Source: Nilaparvata lugens | Lineage: Eukaryota > Arthropoda > Insecta > Hemiptera > Delphacidae | Direction: 5' to 3' | Assembly (NCBI RefSeq): GCF_014356525.2 | Contig: NC_052516.1 | Span: forward strand, 22,028,257 to 22,092,256 | Length of the DNA stretch: 64,000 nt | In this document: one piece after another, positions 23,101-38,100 of the stretch | How the letters are laid out: every line of letters starts with the position of its first letter | Position numbering within the stretch: the stretch's first letter is position 1 | Program-made: the position numbers and the translations under genes | The notes under the pieces: generated by a model | Told to the model about the DNA's origin: nothing | Databases searched by the model: none | What the model saw: only the letters and a program-made list of their open reading frames with translations

Positions 23101-26100
23101 CACACAACATTTATTCAAAGAAACAGAATTGATCTGTTTCAAAAAGACCCATGGAGCTTCAGAAGCGGAAAATTTGGCTGAAATTGTGAATAATTGGAAA
23201 TTGAAAGAGGATAGCTGAAAAGAAGCAGAACTTGACAAGAAAGAAAGTGATTTAATTTACAAGCAAGTAAAAAGAAAGCAAGAGAAAAGTTTGGTTAGTG
23301 GAAAACAAATTGATACTTTTACAGAGAAAATATTTTTGAATAAAACAGAAGTTACTATCAATATACTGTAATCAAACGAATTGTAAATGTAATAACTAAA
23401 TACATATTTTTTGTATATTATACAACTAGTCCCTTGAACTTGGGCCCGGTTTAGAGGAGACTTATTGAATCTAATGGACCATTAAACCTACAGATTGAAT
23501 GGTCCATTCAATTTGATAAGTATCCTAGAAACTAGCCATTAGGTTTTAAAATCACCTATTTCTTAAAACAAAACCAATTCTGTAATACTTTTAGCTTTCC
23601 ACCTGCTTAATAGAAACGTTTCAATTAATTTAGAAAAACATTCTAAAGCATTCACAGGCTATTTAGAGTAAGTTTAGAGCTCAATTTTCTATTGAAAATA
23701 GTAACGATTATAGGACCTATTATTATATTGACAGTTTAAAAGAACTACATCCTTATCCATATCGAATGATTGATAATGCAGTGTTTTAATTGCAGTGTTG
23801 ATAATTGAGTGTTTGAAAGAAGAACTCCATAATTTCCATATTTACAACACAATTCTTTCTTTGAATATATCATCACTAAGGGCCGTATAACATTAGGACA
23901 CCAGTGGAGCATTGAGTCTCCGAGCAAGTCGTAGAGCATTCATTTTTATCGCTAAGTACACCCAAGAATAGTATAATTAGGTACACCCTATATACTATTT
24001 TTGAGGTACACCAGCCTGGTTACCAGATTGTGGGGACCGGCTGGTGTCTCACTCGGGTCGCCAGTCCGGCCACAGCTACCACCCAACCATTGATGTCCCA
24101 ATTTGCTTTACACACGGACACCACTGGTGTCTCTCTGGTGTCCTAAGCCAAGCGTCCTGATGTGATAAGGGCTTGAATGTCTCATTCACGGTAAACGTGT
24201 CGCTAAGGAAAATTGAAATTTGGATTTTGTGGTGCACCAAGTCAATACTTCATCATGGACAACATATGGGATACAATGCGGAAGGATTTACTATTCTCAG
24301 GTGAAGCTTCAAAATTTTAAACTTCGAGTAGGCCATCTTTTTTAAATAGGCTGAACACAGTCTGAATTTGTTTAAAGCAATCTTCATGAATACATATTTC
24401 TTTTCAATATTATGCTTGTTCAAGTATACTTTGCGATAGCTGTCCATAGACGGCCAAAATTATTGTACAATGTTCAAGTAGATAAAGGGAAAACCGAACT
24501 CAAGGTTCTACACAATTTTGGAACAAACTCCTTGAAAGGCGACTCTTCTCACTGGGTGAGTTGAGTGAGGAGCCTCTACTTTGGGGGCATAGAGCACCTC
24601 AACAACATGAATATACATGCAATTCATTTTAAATTTATGAGACAAAAGTTTTTGACACTGCAGGGGTTCCCATCCCCCCATGATCCATGTCACGAAATCC
24701 CACCAAAATTTGGCATCCATTTAGGTACTCAAAAACTATATTTTGAAAAAGTCCCCCCATTTTCCATAGGTATTTTTTTCAAAAAACCCCCCCCAAAATT
24801 CAGCCTCATGTCGCAACTTGCGACATCAAAACATGTTGTGGGCACCCCTGTGACACCTGTGCCTATCTGGAAATACCAGTCCTTGGCAATGACTTCAAGT
24901 ATTCAAGTATATAGAACCTACTTATAACATCAGGCCAAAAGTGTCTATGAAGGGTTTATTCTAGTTGTGTGGCCTGATGTAATCTGTAGGTACTGCTGAA
25001 CAATAATATTGAATGTTAAAGAACACTTAAGAACTCTCTTAGAAAATAGCTTATAAATACGACCTAAGTCCCAAGTGTATGGGAACCCACCTGTAGCCGA
25101 CTAGCCATGGAGTGATTGCTGTTTGGACTGGTGAGGATATCCCTCAGCTGACTGCTGCCGCCGCCATTTTGGTTCTCATAGAGCATGTGGAGGTCATCGC
25201 CACTGCGGCCTGCTTCACTGCTAGAACTAGAGCCGCCATTGTGGTGATGGTGTTCGGGCGCCATCTTGGTTGTTACTCCTCCTCCACCTCCTCCTTCAAC
25301 TCCTCCGACCCCAGAGGCAGAGCTAGGTGAGGAGGTGCTGACCGACTCTCCACAGTTGGAGGCGGTCGAGGAGCTGGCTGGTGGTAGGTGGTTCAGGCTG
25401 CTCAAACGGTCGCCTAACCAAACATTTCAAACTTTACAACAAATTTCAAGCATTTACATTAAAAGAAATCATGGTAGAATACACAGTTATTGATATAGTG
25501 GTACTTTTTTTGATAAGACTGATTAAAGAAGACTTCATGGTTATAGCTAAAAATTTATTTATTAATTATTTTACATTTCAATATTTTTGTCATAGTCATT
25601 CAATTTCAACTGTTTTACATCCATGAAATCAAGCCGGTAAACAGCTGATTGTAAAACAAATAAACATATGATTCTCATTACAGCATACTATACTGTAATA
25701 AAATCATATGTTTTCTTTACAGTCGAGTATGTTTCCTATAGTGAGGCCCACGTTATAATGACAGTATTTGATCAACTTTGGTTTTGCTATCCTTGTCTAT
25801 CATTCGACAAAGCCAGTGATACTATCCTTTTCTAGGTCCACAACGGTGCCAATTATGTTTTTGACAATGTAGAAATATGATTAATTAATGCAGAGAATCG
25901 GCATCGCTATTGTTCTATCTTTATCCACTGTCATTATAACATGGACCTCACTATAGTTCCGAATTAGGAACAGCAAATCTGGTACAAAACCCCGTCTTAT
26001 AGCGCTCCAGGTGGAAGTTTTATCAACTAAAATCAAGAAATTCCAGATTCGAAACTTGTAAACTATGTTTATAGAATGCTTGTAGTAATGTCAGCACAAG

Positions 26101-29100
26101 CAGGTAATGTTTTCTGTTTCTCAATTATTCTTTTCTAGATTATGACAAAAACAGTGTAAGTTACTTGGACGTGAATGTCTTTTGCAGTGCTCCAATGGAA
26201 TTCTAGTCTCGGCTAACGCCTCAACTAGAAACATCATCCACGCCTGCAAAAGGTCCCTTCCCGTCCTTGTGACTTAAGATACTATTAATATTACATTTAC
26301 AAATTGATAGTGATAGTTTGATGTGAGCGGTTAAGTCAATCGATATAATTTTCGAACATGGGTAACCGAAAACCCACATCAAGTAATTGTGCATGAACAA
26401 GATCTGACTAATTGAGCGGTCTTTGTATATTTTTACAAACCATGGTGTATGGACCCAATTTTTTAGTAGAGGTCAAAAGGAGAGCACATCGAACACTAAT
26501 AATACACCATCACAAACTTGATGCTTCTGTGAATATTTTTACGTGAAATTGGTTTGTGCACCGGTTTTTAATGCTAGTGAGCCCCCCGGGATTAAGAATT
26601 ACCTCATGTACTGATTTTGAAATCCGCAATTCGGTACATTTCAATTATAATGTGAATCAATAGAGCTTTATAGTTTACTCCGTAAGGGTGGATTAATAAG
26701 AATCAAAATTCAAGACGGACAACTAAAAAACACATGTCAGCGTATAAGCGACAGACAATCTGTGTGATAACTTCCTTAGCACAAGTAATGAGAAGTCAGC
26801 TTCATGATGAATTACTACAATTTTTGTTTCTTATGCACTATTAATGTTATCCTGTTATATCCTCAGGAAGGACGAGGGAGTGAGTCAATTTCGTTGGCCA
26901 ATCTGTGAGGCCTTGATCCGCAAATGGTTGAAAGAATAGTGTGCGTTGAAAATTTGAAGTCGATGGAAAGTAATCTTTGAACAAGCAATCAAACAAACCC
27001 ATAAACTCAAAAATGGACATCGACTCGAGGCTCTAGTTAGAGCCTTAGTTCTAATCAGTTAGAACTCACTACACTCGTTCATTCAATAACTAGTAGTTCT
27101 GTGAACAGTAGTCCTCGCGCTCAGTGAGTTACATTGACCTGTTGTTATGTTTTCTCAAAAATTAATGAATAATTTATCAATTAAAAATGCCTAGAAAAAA
27201 TCCTAAATAACCATAGAGCTTTCTGTCCTGTGTCGTCCCGGAATGTGAGTGTGAGCGCTGTTAACAGGTCTGGCTGCAACTGTCTACAACGTTGATGGAA
27301 ATATACAATTTTCAAGATGTTCGATGTTTTTGAACGGGTAGAATTATAGTCAACTGTCTACTAACGTTAATGGAAAGATAAATTTTCAAGATGTTCGATG
27401 TTTTTGAACAGGTAGTATTATAGTCCTCTAGACAGCTGATTTATGATGAATAATTCTATAGTCTGATTTTTACGGTAATATTGGCGTATGAAGGAGGCTC
27501 CTTTTTCCTTTTATATTATCCTTGAAATGCAAAATTTCCAAAAAACCTTGTATATACGTCGACGCGGAATTTAAAAAGGAACATACCTGTCAAATTTCAT
27601 AAAAATCTATTACCGCGTTTCGCCGTAAATGCGCAACATAAAAACATATAGACATTTAAACATTAAGAGAAATGCCAAACCGTCGACTTGAATCTTAGAC
27701 CTCACTTCGCTCGGTCAAATACAAGTATAGTTATTTGAAGTAGAGTATAATTCTTTAAAAATCACCCTGTAGTGTAGTTTCAAAGTTTACTATTATACCG
27801 GATGATTCAAAAAGGCATTTACAACTTTGAAAATTTATATAAATCTTATTAAACAAGGTACACAGCTGGTTTTGGTGTTGTTTTAAAGGAAAATACTCCA
27901 AGTTTTGACTCGCGTAGTCCGCTAGTGCCTGGTCACGCCGCACAAGCGCTAGCGGCAGTTACGTCGAAGATGGCTGCCTTCACTGGACCCGAGCGTGCTA
28001 GCTGTGTGTTTTGGTTTGAAAAACAGCATAGTGTACCTTGATATGTTGCAGAAAATGTTGATACCACAAATCGATGAGGATGACCGAGAACGAAATGTTT
28101 TCTTCATGCAAGATGGCGCACCACCACACTATCTGACTGACGTCCGGGATTTTCTTAATGACCGCTTACCAAATCAGTGGATTGGCCGTAATGCGCCAAT
28201 TGCATGGCCCCCACGTTCGCCAGACTTAAACCGCTGGATTTTTTCTTGTGGGGTTTCATATAAAATATTTATGGTGTATGTACCTCCTTTGCCAGCCACC
28301 CTACCTGAACTTAGAGCAAGGATTTGCGCTGCTGTTGAGCAAGTTACACCTGAAATGCAGTGGATCAGATGCTGGCTTTATGATTCAGAGGCCCGGGTTC
28401 AAATCCCGGCCCGGGCAAGATATTTATCTCGGGCCACTCCCGTGTTTCGGATGGACACGTTAAGCCATCGGTCCCGGCTGCCTAAAAAGCAGTCGTTAGG
28501 TCATGTCAGAGGCCCTGAAATTGATCAGTTGCGACCTGAAAACTCTGACACCAGACCTGAGCCAGCCAGGTCACTCGATATTATTATTATTACCTGAAAT
28601 GCTAGTGCAAGTCTGGGAAGAAATCGACTATCGATGGGATGTCTGCAGGATAATCAACGGAAGCCACATAGAAAATCTTTAGTTTAAGGTAAAAAAACTT
28701 GAAGGGTTTTCCTTTAAAACAACACCAAAACCAGCTCTGTACCTTGTTTAATAAGATTTATATGAATTTTCAAAGTTGTAAAGTCCTTTTTCTACAACTG
28801 CGCGTAAAAAAAGAATTTACTTACTCAATTCTCCTCGTAAAGCAGCTTATTTCTGAGGAGAATCTACTTTTTCGCTCGCCAACCATCCGCGAATGCGCAG
28901 TAGATTTTCTTTACGCTCGCTTATCATTCGCGCATGCGCAGAAGAGTTTCTTTACGCTCGCTAATCAGCTGATGGTAAGCAGCTCGCCAAAAAGTCAGAT
29001 CTTAACCTAAAAAGTCGGTAATTGTAACTCCGCCGATATAAGTAATTTAACAGGTTTGGGCAGTTGTAGAAACAATTTTGTATGTAATTCGCGCGTAATG

Positions 29101-32100
29101 CTTCTTTATCGCTCATGCAAAATTATCACGCTCCGCTTCGCGTGGCGTGATAACTGTTTTGCGCGAGCGATAAGATAAATTCGCGCATTTCGCTCTTAGT
29201 ACATAAATAATAGCTATTTTGAATCACCCGAATATAATTTAACTCTACTACTTATTTTTACACTTACTTTTGATGATAGAATCACAATGCTTCTGTAGAT
29301 GGCTGATGAGAGAGACACACAGTGCATCTCCCGAGTAATATCCCTCGACTTCGACAAGGAAGTGCATAGTCTCAGTGAGGCACTCGTGGAACCCCAGGCG
29401 GTAGTGCTCACTCGGCTTGGCCAGGGGGGGAGCAAGGGGTTCCTCCGAGGTGGGAGGGGAAGACATCGACTCCTCGCAGTGGGGGTGGGGTGAGGAGGGC
29501 CGGCGGTCGGGGGTGAAGCCTTCCGAAGCGCCTGTAATCAAATTCAAAATTAAATTACAATTCTTTAGTACAAACATAAAGTTGCACAATAATCAAATTA
29601 TCAGTAAACAATCTGACAAAATATCTTTGATCGAATACTGATTTGACGACACACATACAGACCCTCAGTTAGTTAGTTTTAAGGCTGTGCAAAAGCTAAA
29701 CATAAACTTTCTACTGGTAGCATTTTTCAAAGTTTTTCGATTTGTATATCATCAAGCTATCAAAATGAAAAGTTTTATCAGGAAAACATTTTTCTTCCAA
29801 TCATTACTTTTTGAGATATAAGCGCCTAAAGTTTAAATTATTGGGACAGAACATTTCAAATTCGGTAAGAGATAAATCCATGAAATTCAGAAGATAAATT
29901 CTTCCTGGTATTTTTGATGGATTAAAGCAAAAATTTTATATAATATCAATTTTTGAGAAAGTTATTCAATTTACTAAAAATGACCAGAAATAACTTTCAG
30001 TTGAGTTATTTTTGGTGAATTGAATAACTTCTCAACAATTGATATTTTCAAAATATTTCTGTTTTATTCCATCAACAATATCATTAAGAATGTATTCTCT
30101 AAATCTCATGGATTTATCTCTTACCGAATTTGAATTGTTCTGTCCCAAAATTCAAACTTTAGGCGCTCATATCTCAAAAAGTAATGATCGGAAAACAATT
30201 TTTTTCCTGAGAAAACTTTTTCATTTTTATAGCTTGATGATATACAAATCGAAAAACTTAGAAAAATATTACCAGTAGAAAGTTTATTTTTAGCCTTTGC
30301 ACAGCCTTAACTGAAACATTTATCATATTTTTGTATGACTTATTAGAAGTAGCTATAAACGTGAATATCTCCGAAACGGTTTGAGATATCGATGTACGAG
30401 TTTCGTTAGAGAATCCGAATTTTAGCCATGTAGGTTGAATGAAGTAAATGTAATTGAATGGATGGCCATTTCGAATATAAGTTTTTCAAATTTCTTTTTC
30501 CATAAAATATAATAATAATTATATTGTAGTTCATATTTCAAATTATTGTAGTTCATATAAAAGTGTTCTAAATCCATCATTTCCGACTATTGATTGATTA
30601 AAACTTTGAATTTAGGACATTTTTGAAGTGGAAACACTTACTTTTTAGCAGTGAGTTGAGTTGAGTTAAGATGAGGTTGAGTGGAATTTAGAAAATTACT
30701 TACTTTTAATTTAGGAAATTTTTGAAGTGGAAACACTAACTTTTTAGCAGTGAGTTGAGTCGAGTTGAGTTGAGGTTGAGTTGAGGTCGAAATGTCATAA
30801 TTGCTAAAAAGTAAGTATTTCATCTTCAAAAATGTTCTAAATTCGAAGCTAAAAATTGTATACTGTTTTGAAGTGAATGTATCTGAATGAACTGTAAAAA
30901 ATTTGAATACAGTTTTGAACTAAAAATATCTGAATGAACTGTAAAAAATTAAGAGTACAGTTTTGAAGTGAATGAATCGGTTTACCGATGTGACTGCAGA
31001 AGTGGGCTTGCAGATACTTCATGTGCTTGATGGCCATTTCAATGATTTCAGTCTTCTCGATGCGGCCGCGACCCTTCTTCAGGTAGTCGGCCGGGATGAG
31101 GCGCGACAGATCGGCCAGGCAGTTGTTCATGCGGTCGCGGCGACGCTTCTCGATTATCCGGTGCGACATCGGGTCCTGAAACACACAAAAGTAGACAACA
31201 ATCAATCACATCAAATCAAATTTATTCACCAATTAACAACAATGTTACAAGAAAATGAATAAATAATTTTTTGTTAAATAATTGGCGTGGCTAGAAAAAG
31301 AAATTTTGTGCTCTAACCACGAGTTCAAAAATTCCTCACTATATTTAACATGATTTTAGAATTAATACAGCTCTAGAATTAATACGACTTTCAAACATTC
31401 CTCACTATATTTAACATGATTTCAGAATTGATACAGCTCTTCATAATATAATCAAGACCATTGATCAAAACCGTCCAGAAATACTTTAAAACTATGTAGA
31501 CAAATCATATGAAAATTGTAAGAATCAATGAAAAATACCAAAGATTCAAAGATTCCATTCAAAATATCGAGTCTTCGCAACATTGTAGAACCAATAAAGA
31601 AAGTGAAGAGATACTTTCAAAATAATATATTGGAGAATCAAACAAATATTACAGGTGGAATAAATGGAAAATGTCAAGGAATCCATTCAAAATATCTCGA
31701 ACATTGTAGAACCAATAAAAAAATCCGAGAGATACATTCAAAATATCTTGAAGAATCACAGTTATGTTTTAGAATCAATGAAAGTCAAGAAATTCATTAA
31801 AATATATCTATCCTATTATATTAAGCGAGCAATTTCTGTATATCTGTAAATATTTTTATATTTGGTTATTTATATTTATGGTTATTTATGTCCAACGGAT
31901 CTCGAAAACGGCTTGAACGATTTTCACGAAATTTGGAACATAGTAGGTTTATGATATAAAAATTCGATTGCACTAGGTCTCATCCTTGGGAAAACTCGCT
32001 GAACAACATTGAAAGGATAATTCATCCTTGGCTGAAACAGCTGAGACTTTCGTCGTCTGTGGATAGTAAAAAAGTGAGTGAGCGAGTGATTCTGTGGAAA

Positions 32101-35100
32101 ATCAAAATATCGCATCCCCGAAATTCATAAGCTGAAGTATAGCCAGCTGTAAAATATAAACACGATCATTTTAGAGAATTGTGTTCTGTTTATCAATAAA
32201 TAAAAATAACGAGCGAAGCTCGGTGCCCCGATATTATAAAATTATAACAGCATTGTAGGCTGGCATATGAGCTTATTAAAGCCTTGTCAAAAATCAATAA
32301 AAAAACTTTTGAAATTTCTTCAAAATGACTCAAAATCAATAACACTAATCTCGAAATATATTCAATTGTGGTACCTATCCATATTGAATGGAATACTCAA
32401 AGTTGTATCTACCACAAAATATCGAAATACCTATTTCGGTTAACTCATCATTATCTATCTCTGGTAACTTGAAGAGAAGCAGCAATGTAATTGCAATGTA
32501 ACAACAGCAATGTAGAGTTGTAATTGAAATAATATTTAGACCAATGGCAGACGTTCAGCTAAAACATCCACCATTCATATCACTTGCTCAATACTTCATA
32601 ATTATTCTGCTGCTATTTGCATCTATTTCAGTTTTACCAGGGACAGAATGGTTTGTGGAACAAATCATCATAGAAATTGTTAATTATTTATTGTCCAATT
32701 CTCAAGAGTCGATCTGAAAAGTACATTTTATACAAATACGAGATTAAACTTGTTCTATAATAAAAGAGTCAAGGAAATATGGGCGATAATTTATCAATTT
32801 TTGAATAATACTCCAATAAAAGGCAATGAGCGAGTATAATATATCTTCAAAGAGAATAAAATATAATAGAATATACTAGACAACTTTCATTTTTTATTAC
32901 TTCTGAAGATTTTTTAAATCAATTATTATAAATTTCAAATCTGCTATATGTTGAGATTGAAACATAAGCGTGAATTTATTGTGTATGAATGAATAATTTG
33001 CATAATAATTACATAAAAATAATTTACGTAATAGGAAATTGAAAATACTAAATTAAATAAACCTTTCAACTTTTATTGAAAATATTCTATTTTTAGAATG
33101 TTTTATGTTCAAGAAGAGCCACAGGAATTATATGGAAGAGAGAGAACCGGTTGTGTGGTATGTCAGGTGCTTAGTCTGAACAAGGCAGACTGAAAGTCAA
33201 GTTCATTTTGTTCACATAAATCCTGTAATTTCGAATCACACGAACTACAAAATCCGTATTGGTAATCTCCGAGTACTTGTTACTCAAAGTTCATTGAGTT
33301 TTTTTAGTTTTTTACTATTATAATATGGGTTGACATAATTTTTTTGTCAGCAATGTATGAAGAATTGGATTTGCTATATATTATTCATACATACAAGGCA
33401 GACAAAATAATTCATTAACTAAAAACTAAACCCTACAAAATTGAATTAGAATTGTCTAAACGTCTCCGCTTCATTCTATTATTATTATGATACATTTGAA
33501 TGCATCCATTATTTTCAACGTTCTCAACAGTTGAGCAACAGTTCTCAACAGTTGAGGTAGTTACTACCTTCCCTGCTACATACTATCTTCGACGCTCTAC
33601 TATGTCCCCATTTCGTGTCAATTTATTATTTCATTCGCTTTGTCATAAAGGCTGTATTTATTTATATATATATCGCAGGTGGATATCTACTATTACTAGC
33701 ATCAGATACAAAATTGAGATTCGCTTTACACTGACATGATTGGTTGAATGGGAACAGGATTGTTTATTTATAAGGAATTTTGAGAAGTAAATCTCACTAC
33801 AGTAAAGTATCCACCACACTCAATTCTTGGAAAATATCACTTGAATTTTTATTTATTTATTAAGAAGTTTATGTTTCAGTGTTTAGAAGTTTGTGTTTTT
33901 TCAATGGTTTCAAATTTTCTCAAAAAACTCAATATTATATCGTTTAAAGTGGTAATTGAGTGAAATATTTCTAATCAATTTAAGCCATCTAAATCCAAAA
34001 TTTATAGTTATCATGTTTATTTTGGACAAAAATTATATAGACATTCTACACGTGAAGCTGCCTTTACACCAAAGTTATTAACAAAATGTTTATTTTTAGT
34101 CGTTATAGATTCTATTAGATTGAACATAAATTATCATACACATGATGTGCATATGTGTTTGTTAAGCTCCTTTCAATCTAATAGAATCTTGATGGACGAA
34201 AAAATAAACATTTTGTAAATAACTTTGGTGTAAAGGCAGCTTAACTTGGACAGTGTCATCGCCCAAATTTTGGAAGAAAAATAGCACAAGGACTACCTTA
34301 TTATTTTATCTACCAATGTTATTACATCACTGTCATTTGTGTTGTAAATAAATAAAAAATAAAAATATCACAAAATACGGAATTTCCATTTTTCAATCAA
34401 CAAGTAGGAAATAAAATGTAATATTATGGTACAAAAATAAAAACTACTAGTAAATGCCAAAGTTTATCAGTTTCACAACATTCAGACTGGAGATCTAGTC
34501 TAGTTTATCTATCAATAGTAAAAAGTTGGCAAGAGGGCATACTCTGTATCCTACGATTCACGCCAAGCTATCAGCATTTATCGAATGGGGAGCATTGATT
34601 TCATATGTAGGAAATTCTGACAGATCAAAGTGGATCTCACGATACAGAGCACACCCTCTTGCCAACTTTCCACTGTCAGCATATTGATCGAATGGGAAGC
34701 CTTGATGTTATGTATAAGGAATGCTGACAGATTAAAGTGAATCTGACTGTAGACACTTAGCATCGAAAATAAACACCTCGTCCGATTTAATCACTTTATT
34801 TTGACCCGACCAAACGTAATAAGAAGTGAGAGGCCAACTTTTTTCCAATGTCCACCTCTTTCTACTTTTAGCCTCTGCCAACCAAAAATCACAATTCCAT
34901 TTTTTCTACACGTTGACTATTGTGGGATTCTATATATTTTACTTATTTATTTACTAACTTATTCATAGACAATACATAAAATTCAGGTAAAAATAACGAC
35001 AGGCAACAAGCAAAAATGCTTGAAACATGATTTAAAATAGGCAGTAATAGGTCCACACTGAACAAATGTTCGACAAACATGTTTGTTGAAAGAGTTTGGG

Positions 35101-38100
35101 CAAATTTTATTATGTTTGACAAACAATGTTTGCCCGTGGCCAGTGTGGAAGCGTCAATAAACAAAATATTTGTAAGCACTGAAGCTTTTTATGTTTTACA
35201 GCAAACACTGAAAATGTTTAGAAAAACAGTAATTTTTTGTTCGACAAACAATGAGTGTCCAAACTTTTTAAAATGTTTGTCCCTGAGCTCCTTAACAAAC
35301 ATGTATGTCGAACATTTGTTCAGTGTGGACTCGGCTTAACAATGATATCGAATGACCTGGCTGGCTCAGGTCTGGTGTCAGGGATTTCAGGTCACACCTG
35401 ATCAATTTCAGGGCCTCTGACATGACCTAACGACTGCTTTTAGGCAGCCAGTACCGACGTCTCAACGTTTCCATCCGAAACAGTCTAGAGTCTAGAGGCT
35501 ATGTAGAGTTTCATTCACAATTATAGAGTTATAGAGCTGAGTATAGAGTTATATAGTGAGGTCCACGTTAGAGGCAGTGGAGAAAGATAGAAGAACAACG
35601 TTGCCGATTCTCTGTCTTGTCAATACCTTCAATGACAGTAGCTGATACCGGTTTATTGATGTGATATTAACTGTTTATTCTCGTTTAAAATAATCAATTA
35701 TATTTTATTAAGCAAGAAATTATATTTTCCAATAATTTCATAATGAATTTTCATAATTAAGATGAAATAGTTAATTAATCATCAATTCTACATTGTTAAA
35801 AGACAATCTGGCAAGAAAGCAAAGCGAGAAAGAGATGGCGCTATCCTCTTTGTTGAATGATAGACAAGGATAGCAATTGCTAATCAAACACTGCCATTAT
35901 AACGTGGACCTCACTAAAGAGTAGTTATAGAGTTGATGATACAGTTATGTGGTGATTTCATTCACAAACTATATTGAAATTCATCTCAGATTATGGGCAA
36001 TGGTTGAATACGCATTGATTTTATACGTATATAGCTACTTTGAAATGAATATTACAATAACTTAAAACCTAGTGAATCCAACCATCGTAAATCTAGTCAA
36101 TTTTGTCTGATTCAAAAAAAATTGAATCCTTGCTTCCAATGAAGTTCTACTCTGCTAGGAAGAAAGAGAATATCATTTGTTTTTATGGGAGTATTCACAC
36201 ATTGGCAGAATGACAATGTTTGAACACTCCCATAAAAACAAATGTTATTCTCTTTCTGCACAGCACAGCACCGCAGACATTCATTTGATAGCAGTGCTTT
36301 AACCACATACTAATCATTACTCACTAATTTAAACTTTATTAACTTTACAAACTAAACTCTACCCACATAACTAATCATTCAATTCAGTTTATTATTAGTC
36401 ACTATTTACAGTCCCAATCCCATAACCTTACTAGCACCATAACCTTTACTAGTAAAACACATTCGAGATTTGAGAACTAATAAGAACAGACCCCTATCAT
36501 TGAGAAAACGAACACATTTTGAATTGAAAAATATTTATCATGTATATCTAAGATTAAAGGAATCAAAAACAATAATTCAAAAGACTGAACTTTAAATATA
36601 CTAGCAATTTGTTTCATGTACTAGTCTTGTTTAATTTGTTTCATGTTAATTTTGATTTTGTGATATGCACTTTTTCTTGTATGAGATATAAAGGGTTATG
36701 TGGCAGAGAGGACCTACAGTCCTAACTTCGCCCTCAATAAAGGCAATTATTCAATTCAATATTCAACTAGCAAATTTCGAGCAGAAAAATTCCCACGCCC
36801 TGATTTAATTAGCGACAGGGCTGTTATAGTGAGATCACTGCAGACTGTCAGCATTTGTTGAATGGGATGCATTGTTGTTATTTCAAGGTATGCTGACAAC
36901 TCTAAGACAATTAAACCAAAATAGTTCACAGTCTCAATACAAGTAACCTAATTAATAAAACATTCAGCGTATATTGAATACTGTATTACATCAAATAAAC
37001 ATTCGACATTTTAGAATTTAATAGAATTTGTTCACTATAATGAGATTTACTTTACAACTGTCACCACACCTTATAGATAACATCAATGTTTTACATTCAC
37101 AGAAAGTTGATATTTGAAAGGTAATGTCAAAATAAATATAGGTGGTATACATACGTTACTAGAGCAGTCAGAATCACTTAAAATTTACATCAAAGCTTTT
37201 TCATTCGACCAATTTTATATATTTATTTATCACATTGTGTACAAATACTTAACATGATGAAAGGCACAACATGCTCATGCCCAAAACTCATAACAGGCTC
37301 ATACCAATGGGAATGATCTCAGGTCATCGAGATCTCAGTTCATCAAGTGCTCATTTTGAACATTCCTTGAGAAAAGTGGAATATTGAGCCGTTTGTCAAG
37401 TTTCACGGCATCATGATACAAAATCAGCTACATATAACCCTACCGTTGCACACTAGTTAGGGATTAGTGAGAATAGGTTAGGGAGAAGTTAGTTGAAGGG
37501 TAGGATAGGAAAAGGTTAGGGGTTAAGTTTTTGCTGTTAAATGACAATATGCCGGTATTATTTTCTTTCCAAATTTGGGAAAGAAACAGTTTTGGGCTTT
37601 GAGCCTGCTGTTCCTTTCCCAATCATATAGAAATTTTTGACTCAAAATTGGACAAAAATCATGAACTGTAAACATAACCTATTTTTGGACAATTTTTATC
37701 TAAATTTGGGATAGGAACAGTTTTGGACTTTAAACTTATTGCTCCTTCCCCAATCATTCATAGTTGAGAATGATATTGTAACTATCAATGTATTATTTGA
37801 TAATTTTAGAATTGAATATGATGTGATACTGTATCCACTGGACTTTCCGAACTTGACGAACTGAGAACTGGACTTACTGAAGTTGCATACCCGGACTGAT
37901 TATTGATCTATTGAGATCTCGATTAAGTGGATGTCACCCAATACTTTCCATTCATCCAATGCAGACAGTTTCAATTGAATCTGAGAAGAGCATAAAGGTA
38001 GCATACACATGTTACTAAAACGTGTTTCCATAACCTATCTTCAAGTGAAGTAGTTACTTGGAGGCAGCAGCCAGCCTTCAAAGGCCGTCGACTAGAAGGT

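Larger units (their letters stand above)
27795..28792 (+). mobile_element. Mariner-like element with about 85-bp inverted ends
   Basis: Left end from CCGGATGATTCAAAAAGG, then about 85 bp (GTACACAGCTGGTTTTGGTG included) inverted at 28705-28792. It encloses a broken transposase and a SINE. The outermost right bases are less clear than the left. Confidence 0.8.

Noticed and set aside
28380..28420. tRNA gene candidate
   Set aside because: Only the B-box half resembles a tRNA; no cloverleaf can be completed and the sequence is a SINE head.
29416..29641. Plus-strand frames over cwo exons (also 19689-20174 and 25112-25330)
   Set aside because: Shadows of the GC-rich minus-strand cwo exons.
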